This document shows, in pieces, positions 1 through 8,755 of a stretch of 64,000 bases of DNA (position 1 is the stretch's first letter; each line of letters begins with the position of its first letter). This stretch comes from an uncultured Bacteroidota bacterium (lineage in GTDB: Bacteria > Bacteroidota > Bacteroidia > Chitinophagales > Chitinophagaceae): positions 16,849-80,848 of the forward strand of contig CAIRYK010000059.1 in NCBI GenBank assembly GCA_903882805.1. The letters are read 5' to 3'. The notes under the pieces are model-generated. The model searched no databases. It was given only the letters and a program-made list of their open reading frames with translations, and was not told the DNA's origin. Both the position numbers and the translations under genes were made by a program.

Positions 1-3000
1 AGTCGAAATACCGCCAGAAATTGTGTTTTGGAAATACATGATACCGTCGCCGCCGTTATCTGCATTAATTGTTGTGCTACCGCAGAAAGTACCTGCTCCT
101 GTAACCACTGCAGTTGCTGGCAATGGATTGATAGTAACTGTAACTGCACCTTCTGGACCCCAACAGCCTAAAGCAGACTGAGCGCGGAAGTAATAAGTGC
201 CCGACGCGCTAACTACAGCAGATGAAGATGGAACAAGTGTAGATGTACCGCCAGATGTTGTACCCTGGAAGTAGATAGTTCCGCTACCGCCGTTTGATGC
301 AGTAATGGTAGTTCCACCGCAGAAAGTACCAGCGCCACTCGCTGTTACTGCCAATGGCAAAGGATTAACTGTTACTGTTACACTACCTTCTGTACCCCAG
401 CAACCTGCTGATGAACGTGCACGGAAATAATAAGTGCCTGAAGAAACAACAACCTGTGTAGTAGAAGGAGTAGCTATAGAAGTACCGCCTGATGTAAGAC
501 CCTGATAGTAAATAGTGCCATCGCCACCGTTTGTACCGCCTATTGTTGCGCTTCCGCAGAAAGTACCTGCTCCGCTTGCTACTGTTGTAGAAGGCAAAGG
601 ATTGATTGTAACTGTTACGCTACCTTCTGTACCCCAGCAACCTGCTGATGAAAGCGCGCGGAAATAATAGGTGCCTGATGTCGTAATCAATTGTGAAGTA
701 GAAGGTGTAGCTGTAGATGTACCGCCAGAAGTTGTACCCTGGAAGTAGATAACACCGCTACCGCCATTTGCCGCAGTAACCGTTGTGCTGCCGCAGAATG
801 TACCAGCGCCGCTTGCAACAACTGCATTTGGCAATGGGTTAAGCACAACTGTTGCGCTTCCCTGAGTACCCCAACAACCTGCCAATGACTGAGCGCGGAA
901 ATAATAAGTATTTGAAGCGCCTACAACTTGCGATGTAGATGGTGTAGTAGTAGAAAGACCACCAGAAGTAGTACCCTGGAAGTATATAGTACCGTCGCCG
1001 CCATTTGATGCAGTTAGTGTTGTGCTGCTACCGCAGAATGTACCCGCGCCAGTTACAGTAACAGGAGCAGGTATAGGATTAATCAACACGTTAACACTGC
1101 CTTCAGCGCCCCAGCAACCGCCTGACGAAAGTGCGCGGAAGTAGTATGTGCCAGGTGTAGTGATTGTTTGCGATGTAGATGGTGTAGCTGTAGATGTACC
1201 GCCAGAAGTTGTACCCTGGAAGTAAATTGTTCCGCTACCGCCGTTTGATGCAGTAATTGTTGTGCTGCCGCAGAATGTACCGCCGCCGCTAACTGTTGTT
1301 GGGTTAGGCAATGGATTGATTGTTACAATCACAGCGCCTTCGTTACTCCAGCAGCCAGCGCCAGATTGTGCGCGGAAGTAGTATGTACCTGAAGAAATAA
1401 CTGTAGCAGATGTTGCAGGGAATGCTACTGAAGTGCCTCCTGTAGTTGTACCCTGGAAGTACATTGTACCGCTGCCGCCATTTGATGCGTTAATTGTTGT
1501 GCTGCCGCAGAAAGAACCAGCGCCAGTTGCAATAACTGCTGTTGGCAATGGATTGATTACTACTATTACGCTGCCTTCAGCGCCCCAGCAACCAGCGCCA
1601 GATTGTGCGCGGAAGTAGTAAGTGCCTGAAGTAGTAATTGTAGCAGATGTCATTGGAGCAGAAGTAGATGTTCCACCAGATGTTGTACCCTGGAAGAAGA
1701 TTGTGCCGCTGCCGCCGTTTGATGCAGATATTGTTGTGCTACCGCAATATGTGCCGCCGCCTGTAACTGCAACTGTATTTGGCAATGGATTGATAGTTAC
1801 AGATACGCTTCCTTCTGGTCCCCAGCAACCTGCTGACGACTGAGCGCGGAAGAAATACGTTCCAGTAGTGCTTACTGTTTGTGAAGTAGAAGGAACAGCA
1901 GTTGATGTACCGCCGGTTGTTCCTGCCTGATAATATATTGTACCGCTACCGCCGTTTGCTGCTGTTATTGTTGTGCTACCGCAGAATGTACCTGCGCCGC
2001 TCGCTGTAACAGCTGTTGGCAATGGATTGATGGTAACTGTTACGCTACCTTCTGGTCCCCAGCAACCTGCGCCAGACAATGCGCGGAAAAAATATGTGCC
2101 TGAAGTAGAAATTGTTTGTGAAGAAGATAAAGTAGTAGTAGATGTACCGCCAGATGTTGTACCCTGATAGTAGATCGTGCCGCTACCGCCGTTCGCAGCA
2201 GTTATTGTTGTACTACCGCAGAAAGTGCCGCCGCCGCTAACTGTTACTGCAGTTGGCAAAGCATTAATAGTAACTGTTGAGCTACCCTGCGTTCCCCAGC
2301 AACCTGCTGAAGAAAGCGCACGGAAATAATAAGTGCCGCTTGCAGAAACAGACTGAGATGTTGAAGGAGTAACTATTGAAGTACCGCCAGATGTAAGACC
2401 CTGATAGTATATAGTTCCGTCGCCGCCGTTTGCTGCAGACAAAGTTGCGCTACCGCAGAAAGTACCAGCTCCTGTTACTGTTACCGCAGCAGGTAATGGA
2501 TTGATCGTAACGTTTGCGCTACCCTCAACACCCCAGCAACCAGCGCCAGATTGTGCGCGGAAATAATAAGTTCCTGATGTAGAAATAGCTTGCGAAGTAG
2601 AAGGAGTAGCTACTGATGTTCCACCAGATGTAGAACCCTGATAATAAATAGTGCCGCTACCGCCATTTGCTGCTGTAATTGTTGTGCTACCGCAGAAGGT
2701 ACCTGCACCTGTTACTGTTACTGCTGTAGGCAATGGATTGATGGTAACTGATGTGCTACCTTCTGTACCCCAGCAGCCTGCTGATGTCTGAGCGCGGAAA
2801 TAATAGGTGCCTGTTGCAGAAACCGACTGTGACGATGAAGGCGTTGTAGTAGATGTACCGCCTGATGTGGCTCCCTGATAATATATTGTACCGCCTGTAC
2901 CGCCAGTTGCGGTAATAGTTGTGCTACCGCAGAAAGTGCCTGCACCAGTTACTGTTACGGCAGATGGTAAAGGATTGATCGTTACGGTAACGCTACCCTC

Positions 3001-3687
3001 TGTACCCCAGCAACCTGAGCTTGACTGTGAACGGAAATAATAAGTGCCTGATGTAGAAATTGTTTGAGATGTAGAAGCTATAGCTGTAGATGTACCGCCA
3101 GCAGTTGTACCCTGGAAATAAACTGTACCACCTGCTCCGCCAGATGCTGTAATAGTTGTGCTACCGCAGAAAGTACCTGCACCGCTAACAGTAACTGCCG
3201 CTGGTAATGGGTTTACTACTACTGTTGCGCTACCTTCTGGCCCCCAGCAACCTGCTGATGAAAGCGCGCGGAAATAATAGGTGCCTGATGTAGTAATAGC
3301 CTGAGATGTAGAAGGTGTGGTTGTAGATGTACTACCAGAAGTAGTACCCATGAAATAGATAGTGCCGCTGCCACCGTTTGATGCTGTAATTGTCGTACCG
3401 CCGCATACTGTTCCTCCGCCGCTAACAGTAACTGCAGTTGGCAATGGGTTGATTGCCACCGCTACACTACCCTCAGCGCCCCAGCAACCAGCGCCAGACT
3501 GAGCACGGAAATAATAAGTGCCTGATGCACTTACTGACTGTGATGAAGAAGGAATGGCTGTTGATGTACCGCCTGATGTTGTACCTTGATAATATATAGT
3601 ACCGCTACCGCCGTTTGCCGCAGTTATAGTTGTACTACCGCAAAAAGTACCCGCGCCGCTTGCAGTAACTGCTGTTGGCAATGGGTT
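1..3687 (-). repeat. Tandem 237-bp coding repeat, 15 complete units plus a partial one
   Basis: Units begin with a codon block for NPLP and recur every 237 bp (79 codons); one unit has an extra codon. The phase is easy to follow from the plus-strand marker CCCCAGCAACC, which recurs near 400, 640, 1120, 1580, 1820, 2055, 2290, 2530, 3005, 3240 and 3480. Invariant features per unit are TFCGS, an NGGSG-like turn, GTYYFRAQS and GCWG.EG. Units are similar at the DNA level, so copy number could vary by recombination and short-read assembly may be unreliable here. Confidence 0.9.
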
Positions 3688-4455
3688 GACAGTCATAATA
3701 ATTGTATTTGAGTTTGCTGTGCTTGTGCTTATACAAGTAGCGTTCGAGGTCATAACACACATTACTGTGCTACCGTTGGTAAGCGTACTGTTGAAATAAG
3801 GAAGCCCTGTTGCTACAAATGACCCATTCAGATACCACTGATAGGTTGGGGTTGTACCGCCATTTGTAGGTGTAGGTGTAAAAGTTACGCCGGTACCGCT
3901 ACATATAGTTGTAGTGGGTGAAGCAGCAATCGATACGCTCGGAGCTACTGCAGCAGCAAGCGAAACGTTACCAAAGTTTGTTCCCGTAGAACCGGATGTA
4001 ATACCAGCTATACCTGCGCCGAGCGACGAATATACATAGCTTGCAGACGATCCTGTAGTTGTAGCCTGAAGCTGCAAGCCGCTAATAGTAAATGCGTCGA
4101 ACAAAGTTGTGTTCGAGCAGGTAATATCTATTGCCAGCGATGTGCTGGTAAATGTACTTGCAGTTACTGCTGTAATGTTTCTTCCCGCAGTAAAGGTAAA
4201 AGTAGGTGTAGCTCCTGTGTTAAACTGCCAACCTGTTGGCGCTACCAATATCAGTTGGTTGGTACCTACAGACATATCATTTACCAGTCCCTCAGTAATG
4301 GTAATCGCCCCCATTGTTGTAAACGACGGAGCGCTGCCAGTGGCAGCTGAGTTACTACAAATGTTAGTACATCCGCTTCCCGGAGAGACTGTTACAGCCG
4401 CAAAACCGGCATAACCCATACACGTCAGCAGAAGCGCCAACAGAAAGGTTTTCAT
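1..4455 (-). CDS. Giant secreted protein with 79-residue tandem repeats (N-terminal part, runs off the window)
   Basis: The minus strand is open from the ATG at 4455 to the first base of the window, giving 1485 residues and no stop, so the C-terminus is outside. Residues 1-19 form a signal peptide (MKTFLLALLLTCMGYAGFA). Residues 20 to about 170 are a Ser/Thr/Gly-rich beta domain, followed by an Ig/PKD-like module with a TYQWYLNG motif. From about residue 257 come 15 complete 79-residue repeats plus part of a sixteenth. Each repeat carries two conserved Cys, in FCGS and GCWG. Proteins like this in Bacteroidota are usually exported by T9SS and act as surface adhesins or matrix proteins; that role and a C-terminal sorting domain are inferred, not seen. 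An in-frame ATG at 4521 would add 22 residues ahead of the signal peptide; the shorter form looks more natural. Confidence 0.85.
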   Translation of the reverse strand, partial: MKTFLLALLLTCMGYAGFAAVTVSPGSGCTNICSNSAATGSAPSFTTMGAITITEGLVNDMSVGTNQLILVAPTGWQFNTGATPTFTFTAGRNITAVTASTFTSTSLAIDITCSNTTLFDAFTISGLQLQATTTGSSASYVYSSLGAGIAGITSGSTGTNFGNVSLAAAVAPSVSIAASPTTTICSGTGVTFTPTPTNGGTTPTYQWYLNGSFVATGLPYFNSTLTNGSTVMCVMTSNATCISTSTANSNTIIMTVNPLPTAVTASGAGTFCGSTTITAANGGSGTIYYQGTTSGGTSTAIPSSSQSVSASGTYYFRAQSGAGCWGAEGSVAVAINPLPTAVTVSGGGTVCGGTTITASNGGSGTIYFMGTTSGSTSTTTPSTSQAITTSGTYYFRALSSAGCWGPEGSATVVVNPLPAAVTVSGAGTFCGSTTITASGGAGGTVYFQGTTAGGTSTAIASTSQTISTSGTYYFRSQSSSGCWGTEGSVTVTINPLPSAVTVTGAGTFCGSTTITATGGTGGTIYYQGATSGGTSTTTPSSSQSVSATGTYYFRAQTSAGCWGTEGSTSVTINPLPTAVTVTGAGTFCGSTTITAANGGSGTIYYQGSTSGGTSVATPSTSQAISTSGTYYFRAQSGAGCWGVEGSANVTINPLPAAVTVTGAGTFCGSATLSAANGGDGTIYYQGLTSGGTSIVTPSTSQSVSASGTYYFRALSSAGCWGTQGSSTVTINALPTAVTVSGGGTFCGSTTITAANGGSGTIYYQGTTSGGTSTTTLSSSQTISTSGTYFFRALSGAGCWGPEGSVTVTINPLPTAVTASGAGTFCGSTTITAANGGSGTIYYQAGTTGGTSTAVPSTSQTVSTTGTYFFRAQSSAGCWGPEGSVSVTINPLPNTVAVTGGGTYCGSTTISASNGGSGTIFFQGTTSGGTSTSAPMTSATITTSGTYYFRAQSGAGCWGAEGSVIVVINPLPTAVIATGAGSFCGSTTINASNGGSGTMYFQGTTTGGTSVAFPATSATVISSGTYYFRAQSGAGCWSNEGAVIVTINPLPNPTTVSGGGTFCGSTTITASNGGSGTIYFQGTTSGGTSTATPSTSQTITTPGTYYFRALSSGGCWGAEGSVNVLINPIPAPVTVTGAGTFCGSSTTLTASNGGDGTIYFQGTTSGGLSTTTPSTSQVVGASNTYYFRAQSLAGCWGTQGSATVVLNPLPNAVVASGAGTFCGSTTVTAANGGSGVIYFQGTTSGGTSTATPSTSQLITTSGTYYFRALSSAGCWGTEGSVTVTINPLPSTTVASGAGTFCGSATIGGTNGGDGTIYYQGLTSGGTSIATPSTTQVVVSSGTYYFRARSSAGCWGTEGSVTVTVNPLPLAVTASGAGTFCGGTTITASNGGSGTIYFQGTTSGGTSTLVPSSSAVVSASGTYYFRAQSALGCWGPEGAVTVTINPLPATAVVTGAGTFCGSTTINADNGGDGIMYFQNTISGGIST

Positions 4456-4820
4456 AGTACTTAAGCGCTTGTTACTAAATGGAATAACGGCATTTAAGGA
4501 TCGTAAACAAAGTTTTTTCATGAGCTACAACTTAGATAAAAAAATTATTTTGCTAAATTAAGGGTAAACATACTAAAATTTAATTACCTCCCCAATAATT
4601 GCCCCGATTTTTTTAGGAAAAAATTATCCACAGTAATTAACATAAACAATAAAAACAGGATGAAATTTCCACCAGTTTGCCTATTCCCCACATCTTACGT
4701 TTAAATATTTATATTTATAAACTTTTCAGACGTTCTTCCTCTAGCCTAATTTCAGGAATTATTATTCAGCGTTCGGCAAAATACCATCAACATTCAATTA
4801 AGAAGCTGATTGACACGCAT
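4456..4820. other. AT-rich intergenic stretch, no gene seen
   Basis: About 365 bp between the repeat-protein start and the terminator of the TPR gene, with no plausible ORF on either strand. It must hold the promoter of the repeat-protein gene, but no clean TAnnTTTG box was found. A lone DnaA-box-like nonamer TTATCCACA lies at 4625-4633; with no cluster around it, it is not evidence for an origin. Confidence 0.5.
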
Positions 4821-4864
4821 AAAAAAAGGGCCTAATGCAATAATTCGCACTTGGCCCTTTTTTT
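4821..4864 (-). terminator. Rho-independent terminator, bidirectional shape
   Basis: A run of seven A followed by GGGCC, a loop of about 20 bases, then GGCCC and seven T. On the minus strand it lies just past the stop of the TPR membrane gene. The A and T runs would allow it to work in both directions. Confidence 0.8.
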
Positions 4865-4882
4865 GTTTATAGTCTCCAAGAT

Positions 4883-5533
4883 TTATCCTGGAATACGTGC
4901 AATATATTTAGACATTTCTTTTATTTGTTCAACTATTTGCGGATTGGTCGCTTTACAAGCCTTGGCTTTTGCAAAGTATACCTTCCCATTTCTAAAATCT
5001 CTGCGCTGAATGCATATAGCCGACAGTTGTAGGTAGGCTGTTGCCTCGTTATCTTTATCAGGCAAACCTAATTTAATTGCTTTTTGTAAATTTTCGTAAG
5101 CCTCTCTGGTGTTGCCTTTCTTTTGCGCTATGGCGCCCAGTTGCAAATAGGCTGTTCCTTCATATCCCTGCTCTGGCATGCCAATCTCCAAACCCTTCCT
5201 CAACTGCGCTTCTGCTTTGTCCAAATCATCGCCCATAGAAGAGAAATTAGATTGCAACATATAATAAGACGAGCGTATAGGCTTGTACAGCAAATTTGGA
5301 TACTTCACTTGTGCCAACAACTTCTGTGCGCCTTCCATATCCCCGCTTTCCATATACCCCTGTATTAATGTCATAGGTCCTACAAGAAAATAAGCGACTA
5401 CCATTAATATGGCAATTAGAAAAGGAATCCAAGCCACCCACCAGGTAACTTTAAATCCAATAAGAAAGCCAAGAGCAATTAATACTACAGCTATAGGGAT
5501 ACGATAAAATACAAATATGCGTCTGAAATTCAT
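4883..5533 (-). CDS. Membrane-anchored TPR-repeat protein
   Basis: The 216-residue protein starts MNFRRIFVFYRIP and has two adjacent hydrophobic helices at about residues 8-55 (IPIAVVLIALGFLIGF and IPFLIAILMVVAYFLVG). A soluble tail of three or four TPR-like helical pairs follows, with repeated YLQLGAIAQ / YLQLSAICIQ motifs. The topology suggests an inner-membrane anchor presenting a protein-protein interaction domain. I chose the ATG at 5533; an in-frame start 54 codons upstream would add a segment without the hydrophobic N-terminal character. The partner is unknown. It is divergent from the methyltransferase at 5755, with the shared 220-bp interval holding both promoters. Confidence 0.75.
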   Translation of the reverse strand: MNFRRIFVFYRIPIAVVLIALGFLIGFKVTWWVAWIPFLIAILMVVAYFLVGPMTLIQGYMESGDMEGAQKLLAQVKYPNLLYKPIRSSYYMLQSNFSSMGDDLDKAEAQLRKGLEIGMPEQGYEGTAYLQLGAIAQKKGNTREAYENLQKAIKLGLPDKDNEATAYLQLSAICIQRRDFRNGKVYFAKAKACKATNPQIVEQIKEMSKYIARIPG

Positions 5534-5754
5534 AATATAATTTGGGCGGCAAATATACCTCATTTTCCGAAGATTAGATAACACTGACTTTTGAAGAGGT
5601 ATTTTTTGTAGTGCACTTACACCATTATATATAGGCGTACAAAAGCGTGCTTTATATTTATTGTATACCGAGCTACTTTTTACTGTTGCTATCATCTATT
5701 TTTGCAAAGAGTGGTGAGGTGTTGCCTACTTGATAAATAACACGAACATAATTT

Positions 5755-6489
5755 ATGGGTTGGTATAAAAATTGGTTTGGTTCCCCTTATTACAAAATAT
5801 TGTATCAAAACCGCGATGAGGCAGAAGCGCAGCAATTTGTAGAGCAATTGTTGCAATATTTGCAACCGCCCACCCGTAGCGCTATGCTGGACATAGCATG
5901 CGGAGAAGGCCGATTTGCCCGGCAACTCGCCGAGCACGGCTACAATGTAACGGGCATCGACATATCGCAAGAAGCAATAGAAATTGCTAAAGGCTCAGAA
6001 AATGAACATCTTCAGTTTTTTGTTCAGGATATGCGGATGCCCTTCTACATAAACTTTTTCGACTATTCATTTAATTTCTTTACCAGCTTTGGGTATTTCG
6101 CCCATGACCGAGATCACGCCTTGGCTGCAAGATCATTTGCCGCAGGCCTTAAGCCCGGCGGACTGTTGGTAATAGATTACCTAAATTACGAACATGTAAT
6201 TGCAAACTTTATCGCAGAAGAACAAATAAACAGAGGCAGTTATACCTTTAATATTAAGCGAACTATAGAGCGCGGACATATTATTAAAGAAATTAGCTTT
6301 ACTGACGCAAATAATAAACACTGGAATTTCACCGAAAGTGTAGCCGCATTTTCACGCCAAGACTTTATCAGAATATTTGAGTCATCGGGAATGGAGCTTA
6401 CCGCAACTTTTGGCGATTACAATCTTGGTAATTACGATCAAGCCCATTCTGCCCGACTAATTATGGTATTCAAAAAGAAGCATGTTTAA
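5755..6489 (+). CDS. Class I SAM-dependent methyltransferase
   Basis: The 244-residue protein has the SAM-binding motif I MLDIACGEGRFARQL at about residues 43-57, followed by the acidic end of strand beta2 in VTGIDIS. The later GLKPGGLLVIDYLNY segment is the usual post-motif region of the Methyltransf_11/25 type. It transfers a methyl group from SAM to an unknown acceptor; the C-terminal half (NIKRTIERGHIIKEISF) resembles the lid of small-molecule methyltransferases. It overlaps the next gene by 8 bp, so the two are probably co-translated. The substrate cannot be read from sequence. Confidence 0.85.
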   Translation: MGWYKNWFGSPYYKILYQNRDEAEAQQFVEQLLQYLQPPTRSAMLDIACGEGRFARQLAEHGYNVTGIDISQEAIEIAKGSENEHLQFFVQDMRMPFYINFFDYSFNFFTSFGYFAHDRDHALAARSFAAGLKPGGLLVIDYLNYEHVIANFIAEEQINRGSYTFNIKRTIERGHIIKEISFTDANNKHWNFTESVAAFSRQDFIRIFESSGMELTATFGDYNLGNYDQAHSARLIMVFKKKHV

Positions 6490-7075
6490 TATTATACTCG
6501 ATAATATTGTTTACTGGGATCACATAGCGTGGTATTATATCAATACGCAGTGGCATAATGCCGTACTTGATACAATCGCTCCTTTTTTGCGGAATCAGTG
6601 GTTTTGGGCGCCACTATATCTATTCCTCCTTTTGTTTATGCCTTCGCGGTTCGGCAAAACCGGGTGGATATGGTGCGCCGCCTTTATTATAGCATTCTCA
6701 CTTTCCGATCAAATTAGCGCTTCCTTAATGAAGCCTTACTTTCATCGCATACGCCCTTGCAACAACCCATACCTATCATCCATAATACGTACACTCGTAC
6801 CATGTGGCGGCGGATATAGCTTCCCTTCCTCTCACGCGTCCAATCATTTTGCTATGGGCGTGTTTAGCGCAGTTACCATGAGCCGCTACACAAAATGGAT
6901 TTGGCCAGTTGCAATACTATGGGCAGCGTCAGTTTCTTTATCGCAGGTATATGTTGGCGTCCACTTTCCGGTAGATGTAGCCTGCGGCGCAATACTGGGC
7001 AGCGCCATAGGCGTCGTCATAGGGCGACTGTTCAATGCTAATTTCAATAAAAAACCAGATCAGGAAGTTGCCTGA
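6482..7075 (+). CDS. PAP2-family membrane phosphatase
   Basis: The 197-residue polytopic membrane protein has the three phosphatase signatures. Motif 1 is KPYFHRIRP (K84, R91-P92), motif 2 is YSFPSSHAS with the proton-donor H118, and motif 3 is SQVYVGVHFPVD with nucleophile H161 and D165. Canonical motif 3 starts SR; here it is SQ, losing an arginine that normally contacts phosphate. The family dephosphorylates lipid phosphates such as undecaprenyl pyrophosphate or phosphatidic acid at the membrane. A role in recycling the undecaprenyl carrier is possible but unproven. The start overlaps the methyltransferase stop by 8 bp. Confidence 0.85.
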   Translation: MFNIILDNIVYWDHIAWYYINTQWHNAVLDTIAPFLRNQWFWAPLYLFLLLFMPSRFGKTGWIWCAAFIIAFSLSDQISASLMKPYFHRIRPCNNPYLSSIIRTLVPCGGGYSFPSSHASNHFAMGVFSAVTMSRYTKWIWPVAILWAASVSLSQVYVGVHFPVDVACGAILGSAIGVVIGRLFNANFNKKPDQEVA

Positions 7076-7083
7076 ATTACTGC

Positions 7084-7896
7084 CTATTTGTGCTCGTTTA
7101 GGAACGTTTCAAAATCATCGATGGATGTTTTATAAGAAAAGGTTGGTTTTAAATCATCATAATACGCTTTGTCGGCGGTAACAGCGTAGGCCCATTTTGC
7201 GAAATCCAGTTTACTATTCTCAAACATAAGCCACGACAGTATGTAGGACGCTTGATTCACAGTAATTTTCTCGTTTTTGAGCGCTGTCTTTAACGCCAGC
7301 ATTTTATCAGTATCCGTAGATTTAGCTTCTACTTTTTTCTTAATCTTATCCAGTTCCTCGTCGTCAATTGTGCTGATGGCGGTGGATGGTGGAGGTGTAT
7401 CTTTTACTGCCGGAGTGTTGGTATTGTTATTAGTGTTGTTGCTATATGCCGCTTGCTCGCTTTCCTTACGCTTTCTTTGTTCTTCGCTTGCGCCATCGCT
7501 GCCATCAAACATATCTATCCGGTTGAGCTCGTTCTTTGGCGGATGGTTGAAAGTAAAATCACTGATAGGCTGTACCCTTAAATCAGTTTCACCCGAAATC
7601 TTATCTAAAACAAACAAAGTAATGTCGCCGTGATAGGTGCGCACAAAGCCTTCAAAAATCATATCTTCATATCCCCTACCCCTCCTGCTTTGCAGGTAAG
7701 TATACACCCTCAGTTTGTGTTCACCTGGAGGCAACTCGCTAATAGTAACCGTTGTGCCGCGCTTGTTAAAATACCGGCCATCGAGCGATACATTAACTGG
7801 TGTATTATCTGTGAGACGCACTCGCAGCATAGATTGTGCAACCGCCTGCACGCTGATAGCCGCCATTATGGTGGATAAGAAAATTAGCTTTTTCAT
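7084..7896 (-). CDS. Secreted DUF4476-domain protein
   Basis: The 270-residue protein opens with a signal peptide (MKKLIFLSTIMAAISVQAVAQ). The segment at about 22-115 is a beta-rich module (LRVRLTDNTPVNVSLDGR). A low-complexity linker of Asn/Thr/Pro follows at about 140-175. The C-terminal 90 residues match the DUF4476 pattern: helical, with KTALKNEKITVNQ, FENSKLDFAKWAY and a terminal DDFETFLNEHK. Proteins of this family are widespread in Bacteroidota and have no assigned function. It converges with the PAP2 gene, with 8 bp between stops. Periplasmic or surface location is inferred from the signal peptide. Confidence 0.8.
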   Translation of the reverse strand: MKKLIFLSTIMAAISVQAVAQSMLRVRLTDNTPVNVSLDGRYFNKRGTTVTISELPPGEHKLRVYTYLQSRRGRGYEDMIFEGFVRTYHGDITLFVLDKISGETDLRVQPISDFTFNHPPKNELNRIDMFDGSDGASEEQRKRKESEQAAYSNNTNNNTNTPAVKDTPPPSTAISTIDDEELDKIKKKVEAKSTDTDKMLALKTALKNEKITVNQASYILSWLMFENSKLDFAKWAYAVTADKAYYDDLKPTFSYKTSIDDFETFLNEHK

Positions 7897-7977
7897 ACGC
7901 TGAATTCTACTTTATTTTTTATTCAACAATTGCCGTGCCACATGCACTAGCTATTGACATTTGATTCAATACACAGT

Positions 7978-8718
7978 TTATCCAGCTACCAAATAAGCGC
8001 ATAGTATGCCTGTCGCCACCCCGGCATTTAGCGATTCGGCGCCGCCGAAAGCTGGTATGGTTACTTTTTGTGTAGCCAATGATACAATATTTTGCGCTAT
8101 TCCCTTCGATTCGTTGCCAATAATTAATGCACCTGCGCCAAGGCGTGGCACACTATACAAATTTGCACCATCCAGAGTTGCGGCAAACACGGGAACCGTC
8201 AACCTGGCAATAAAATCAGGTAGATCCTCTTCATAAATATTTACCCGCAAGTGCCCACCCATAGCGCTCTGCACCACCTTGGGATTATATACATCTACAC
8301 AACCCGGAGAGCAAACAAGGTGACTAATACCAAACCAGTCGGCAATACGGATAATAGTGCCCATATTGCCGGGGTCCTGAATACGATCAAGCAGCAAGTA
8401 CCACGATTGTGTTACCGGAGGAGGTGTTGCGCCAGGCATAGCAACAACAAGCAACACTTCGCCCGGCGTACTAAGTGTGGTTATTTGAGCCATCTCAATA
8501 TCTGTAGCTACGCACACCTTTGCATTACCCTGTTTTTTTAGTAGCGCCGTATTGGCGCTTGCCCATGGCTCGGTAACCACAACATATTCTATATGCGCAT
8601 TGCTTGCAAGCCACTCCTTGGCCATTTTTTCGCCCTCCACTATAAATACCTTATTTTCATAGCGGAATTTCTGCTGTGTTAACGACCGAATGTACTTATT
8701 TTGCGCTTTCGTGAGCAT
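7978..8718 (-). CDS. SpoU/TrmH-family RNA 2'-O-methyltransferase
   Basis: The 246-residue protein has all three SPOUT knot motifs: NMGTIIRIADWFG (motif 1), LIIGNESKGI (motif 2) and SLNAGVATGIL (motif 3). The N-terminal segment IRSLTQQKFRYENKVFIVEG is the substrate-binding domain seen in rRNA methyltransferases of the RlmB/TsnR kind. It should methylate a ribose 2'-OH in rRNA or tRNA using SAM. I chose the ATG at 8718, which gives MLTKAQNKYIRSL; a longer form would add a stray hydrophobic segment that overlaps the divergent tamL start. Exact RNA target unknown. Confidence 0.9.
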   Translation of the reverse strand: MLTKAQNKYIRSLTQQKFRYENKVFIVEGEKMAKEWLASNAHIEYVVVTEPWASANTALLKKQGNAKVCVATDIEMAQITTLSTPGEVLLVVAMPGATPPPVTQSWYLLLDRIQDPGNMGTIIRIADWFGISHLVCSPGCVDVYNPKVVQSAMGGHLRVNIYEEDLPDFIARLTVPVFAATLDGANLYSVPRLGAGALIIGNESKGIAQNIVSLATQKVTIPAFGGAESLNAGVATGILCAYLVAG

Positions 8719-8755
8719 ACACTGCAAAACTATAATAATTGCAGTTGCCGGATAC

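Noticed and set aside
1..3687. Regular repeats considered as a CRISPR array
   Set aside because: The unit is 237 bp, wholly coding in one frame, with no short direct repeats separated by unique spacers, and no cas genes are in the window.
1..3690. Several plus-strand and other-frame ORFs of 60-110 codons, rich in PSGPQQPA-type repeats
   Set aside because: They are reverse-frame shadows of the 237-bp coding repeat on minus; they recur at the same period and have no starts or signals of their own.
4625..4633. DnaA box TTATCCACA, with others at 17258-17266, 59748-59756 and 43084-43092 (TGTGAATAA)
   Set aside because: Each is isolated in a different intergenic space. No cluster of boxes, dnaA/dnaN genes or AT-rich unwinding element accompanies any of them, so none is called an origin.
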